From: Afipia massiliensis
Lineage (GTDB): Bacteria; Pseudomonadota; Alphaproteobacteria; Rhizobiales; Xanthobacteraceae
Direction: 5' to 3'
NCBI RefSeq assembly: GCF_014203115.1
Contig: NZ_JACHIJ010000003.1
Location: 310,001-374,000, forward strand
Length of the DNA stretch: 64,000 nucleotides
Shown here: in pieces, positions 62,349 through 64,000 of the stretch
Layout: each line of letters opens with the position of its first letter
Position numbering within the stretch: position 1 is the stretch's first letter
Position numbers and translations under genes: made by a program
The notes under the pieces: model-generated
The model's database searches: none
What the model was told of the DNA's origin: nothing
Seen by the model: only the letters and a program-made list of their open reading frames with translations

Positions 62349-63527
62349 ATGTCACAGCCCCGCTTGTTCACGCCGATTTTCCTGCGCAGCATCACTGCGA
62401 AAAACAGAATCGTGATTTCGCCGATGTGTCAGTATTCAGCCGACGATGGCCTCGCCAACGACTGGCATCTGATTCATCTCGGCAAGTTTGCGCAAGGCGG
62501 CGCCGGCATCGTGATGACAGAGGCGGCTGCCGTCACCGCGGAGGGCCGCATCACCCATGGCGATCTGGGTCTCTGGCACGACGGACAAATCGGACCGCTC
62601 AAGCGCATCGCTGCCTTTCTTCGCGCCGACGGATCAGTGCCTGCGATTCAGCTCGCGCATGCCGGGCGCAAGGCCAGCATGCAGCGGCCGTGGTACGGCA
62701 ACGCGGCGCTGACCGCCGAAGATCATGCGCGCGGCGACAAGCCGTGGGCCATCGTCGCACCCAGCGCCATTCCGATGGACGACGGCTGGCTGATGCCGCA
62801 CGAACTGACTGAATCAGATCTGGAAAAGTTGCGTGAGGACTGGCGTCTCGCGGCGCTGCGCGCGGTGGAGGCGGATTTCGATGTGCTCGAGATTCATTGC
62901 GCTCACGGCTATCTGTTGCATGAATTTCTGTCGCCGCTGTCCAATCATCGCACCGACGCCTATGGCGGCGACCGCGCCGGGCGCATGAAGCATCCGCTCG
63001 AGATTATCGAGACGGTGCGCGCGGTCTGGCCGGCTGATCGCCCGCTGTTCGTGCGCATTTCGTCCGTCGACGGCATCGACGGTGGCATCGATATCTCCGA
63101 CTCGGTTGCCTTCGTGAACGAAGCCAAGGCGCGGGGCGTGGATGTGATCGACTGTTCGTCCGGCGGATTGATGGGCTCGGCCACGGCGGCGCGCATTCCG
63201 CGCGGTTACAGCTTTCAGGTGCCGTTCGCCGAACAGATCCGTCGCGAGACAAAAGTCACCACCATGGCCGTCGGCCTCATCCTGCATCCGCAGCAGGCCG
63301 AGGACATTGTTGCGGAAGACAGGACCGATCTCGTTGCAATCGGACGCGAGGCTCTGTTCGACCCGAACTGGCCACTGCACGCCGAACTGGCCCTGCGCGA
63401 AACAAAGGGCGAAATCGGAGACGGGACCTTCGCGTCCTGGCCCAAGCAATATGGCTGGTGGCTGGAACGTCGCGAGCCGGGTCTGCGCAAGCTCGACGGT
63501 CCCGCGTTGCCATTCCGCAAGGTTTAG
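62349..63527 (+). CDS. NADH:flavin oxidoreductase, Old Yellow Enzyme family
   Basis: A 392-residue FMN enzyme of the YqjM/XenA-like branch that reduces activated alkenes. ISPMCQYSADDG carries the Cys that tunes FMN in this branch. IQLAHAGRKAS gives the substrate-binding His pair with HCAHGYLLHEFLSPLSNHRTD. VGLILHPQQAED and IGREALFDPNWP close the barrel. It stands 106 bp after the haemoglobin gene and may be separate from it. Natural substrate unknown; members also act on nitro compounds. Confidence 0.9.
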   Translation: MSQPRLFTPIFLRSITAKNRIVISPMCQYSADDGLANDWHLIHLGKFAQGGAGIVMTEAAAVTAEGRITHGDLGLWHDGQIGPLKRIAAFLRADGSVPAIQLAHAGRKASMQRPWYGNAALTAEDHARGDKPWAIVAPSAIPMDDGWLMPHELTESDLEKLREDWRLAALRAVEADFDVLEIHCAHGYLLHEFLSPLSNHRTDAYGGDRAGRMKHPLEIIETVRAVWPADRPLFVRISSVDGIDGGIDISDSVAFVNEAKARGVDVIDCSSGGLMGSATAARIPRGYSFQVPFAEQIRRETKVTTMAVGLILHPQQAEDIVAEDRTDLVAIGREALFDPNWPLHAELALRETKGEIGDGTFASWPKQYGWWLERREPGLRKLDGPALPFRKV

Positions 63528-63565
63528 GCGACGCTCCGCCCGTTATCCATCGGGCGAGGGTCGGC

Positions 63566-64000
63566 ATGATGTCATCGAAATCCATCTGCGTGGCGGGAGC
63601 AGGCAGCATCGGCTGTTTCGTCGGCGGTATGCTGCGCTCCGGCGGCCACGCAGTGTCGTTGCTGGCCCGGCCACGCGTGATCGACGAGATCAACCGGAAT
63701 GGGCTGAAGGTCACCAGCTTTGAGGGCATAGAGCGTCGCCTGTCATCGGCGGAGATCAAGCTGTCCGGTGACCCGGCCATCTTTGCAGATGCCGACATCA
63801 TCCTCGTTACAGTCAAGAGCGACGACACCGCCGAGATCGCGGAGCTGATCGCGCAACATGCCAGAAAGGATGCCGTGATCGTCAGTCTCCAGAACGGCAC
63901 CGGCAACGTTTCGGTACTGCGCGAGGCAATGCCGGATCATGATGTGCTGGCGGGCATGGTGCCGTTCAATGTGCTGTCGATGGACGACGGACATTTTCAC
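63566..64000 (+). CDS. 2-dehydropantoate 2-reductase family protein (5' part)
   Basis: The first 145 codons of a ketopantoate-reductase-like gene that runs off the window. SICVAGAGSIGCFVGGMLRSGGHAVSLLAR is the start of a Rossmann fold with the GxGxxG motif. ILVTVKSDDT and VSLQNGTGNV are the next conserved stretches, where Lys and Asn serve the reduction. ATG 63566 and 63569 are both possible. The family also includes reductases outside pantothenate synthesis, so the gene symbol panE is withheld. Confidence 0.8.
   Translation, partial: MMSSKSICVAGAGSIGCFVGGMLRSGGHAVSLLARPRVIDEINRNGLKVTSFEGIERRLSSAEIKLSGDPAIFADADIILVTVKSDDTAEIAELIAQHARKDAVIVSLQNGTGNVSVLREAMPDHDVLAGMVPFNVLSMDDGHFH

Overview
The window looks like chromosomal DNA of an alphaproteobacterium of the Bradyrhizobium/Rhodopseudomonas/Afipia group (Nitrobacteraceae). 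The evidence is the high GC content, a GcrA cell-cycle regulator, a BoxR-controlled aerobic benzoyl-CoA cluster, a SAM-II riboswitch ahead of metZ, a large dCTP deaminase, an OpgC protein, and several families of short palindromic intergenic repeats. The genus cannot be fixed from the sequence alone. No phage, IS element, CRISPR array or rRNA was seen.

Layout. 1-7.0 kb holds housekeeping genes: the end of an ABC-2 permease, an intracellular PHB depolymerase, a YgjP-like metallopeptidase, a class A PBP, two small DUF proteins and a first Ogt. 7.0-8.4 kb is a periplasmic redox pair (thioredoxin-like protein and CcdA). 8.5-17.9 kb is an iron/metal island: exbB-exbD-tonB, a TonB-dependent receptor behind a near-perfect 15-bp palindrome, a PepSY membrane protein, a siderophore receptor and a PiuC-type dioxygenase.

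18.4-35.4 kb is an aromatic-acid catabolic island. A feruloyl-CoA-synthase-like ligase is followed by a five-gene branched-chain-type ABC importer and an enolase-superfamily protein. Then come BoxR with a translationally coupled unknown protein, benzoate-CoA ligase, an alpha/beta hydrolase, and boxC, boxB and boxA. TGCA-N6-TGCA sites of the BzdR/BoxR type lie before both the ligase/importer unit and boxC, so one regulator probably controls uptake, activation and ring epoxidation. No BoxD-type aldehyde dehydrogenase is present. Every gap between the box structural genes carries a palindromic repeat.

35.4-48 kb: GFA protein and SDR, polysaccharide deacetylase, an OmpA-type protein, a YbhN-like protein with a PhoR-like kinase, gcrA, the argD-argF-hslO unit and apaG. 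48-52.5 kb: opgC overlaps two tandem SGNH hydrolase genes, the first lacking canonical catalytic residues. It faces metZ, whose leader combines a SAM-II aptamer, a terminator with an alternative hairpin, and a hairpin over the Shine-Dalgarno sequence.

52.6-64 kb: dCTP deaminase, an AidB-like acyl-CoA dehydrogenase, a MATE transporter, and an EAL protein with a pseudo-receiver domain. A compact ogt-araC-VOC-SRPBCC operon follows, then tRNA-Gly(CCC). nsrR diverges, across a strong NsrR-box candidate, from a 56-codon membrane-peptide gene that overlaps a group III truncated haemoglobin gene. The window ends with an Old Yellow Enzyme and the start of a ketopantoate reductase gene.
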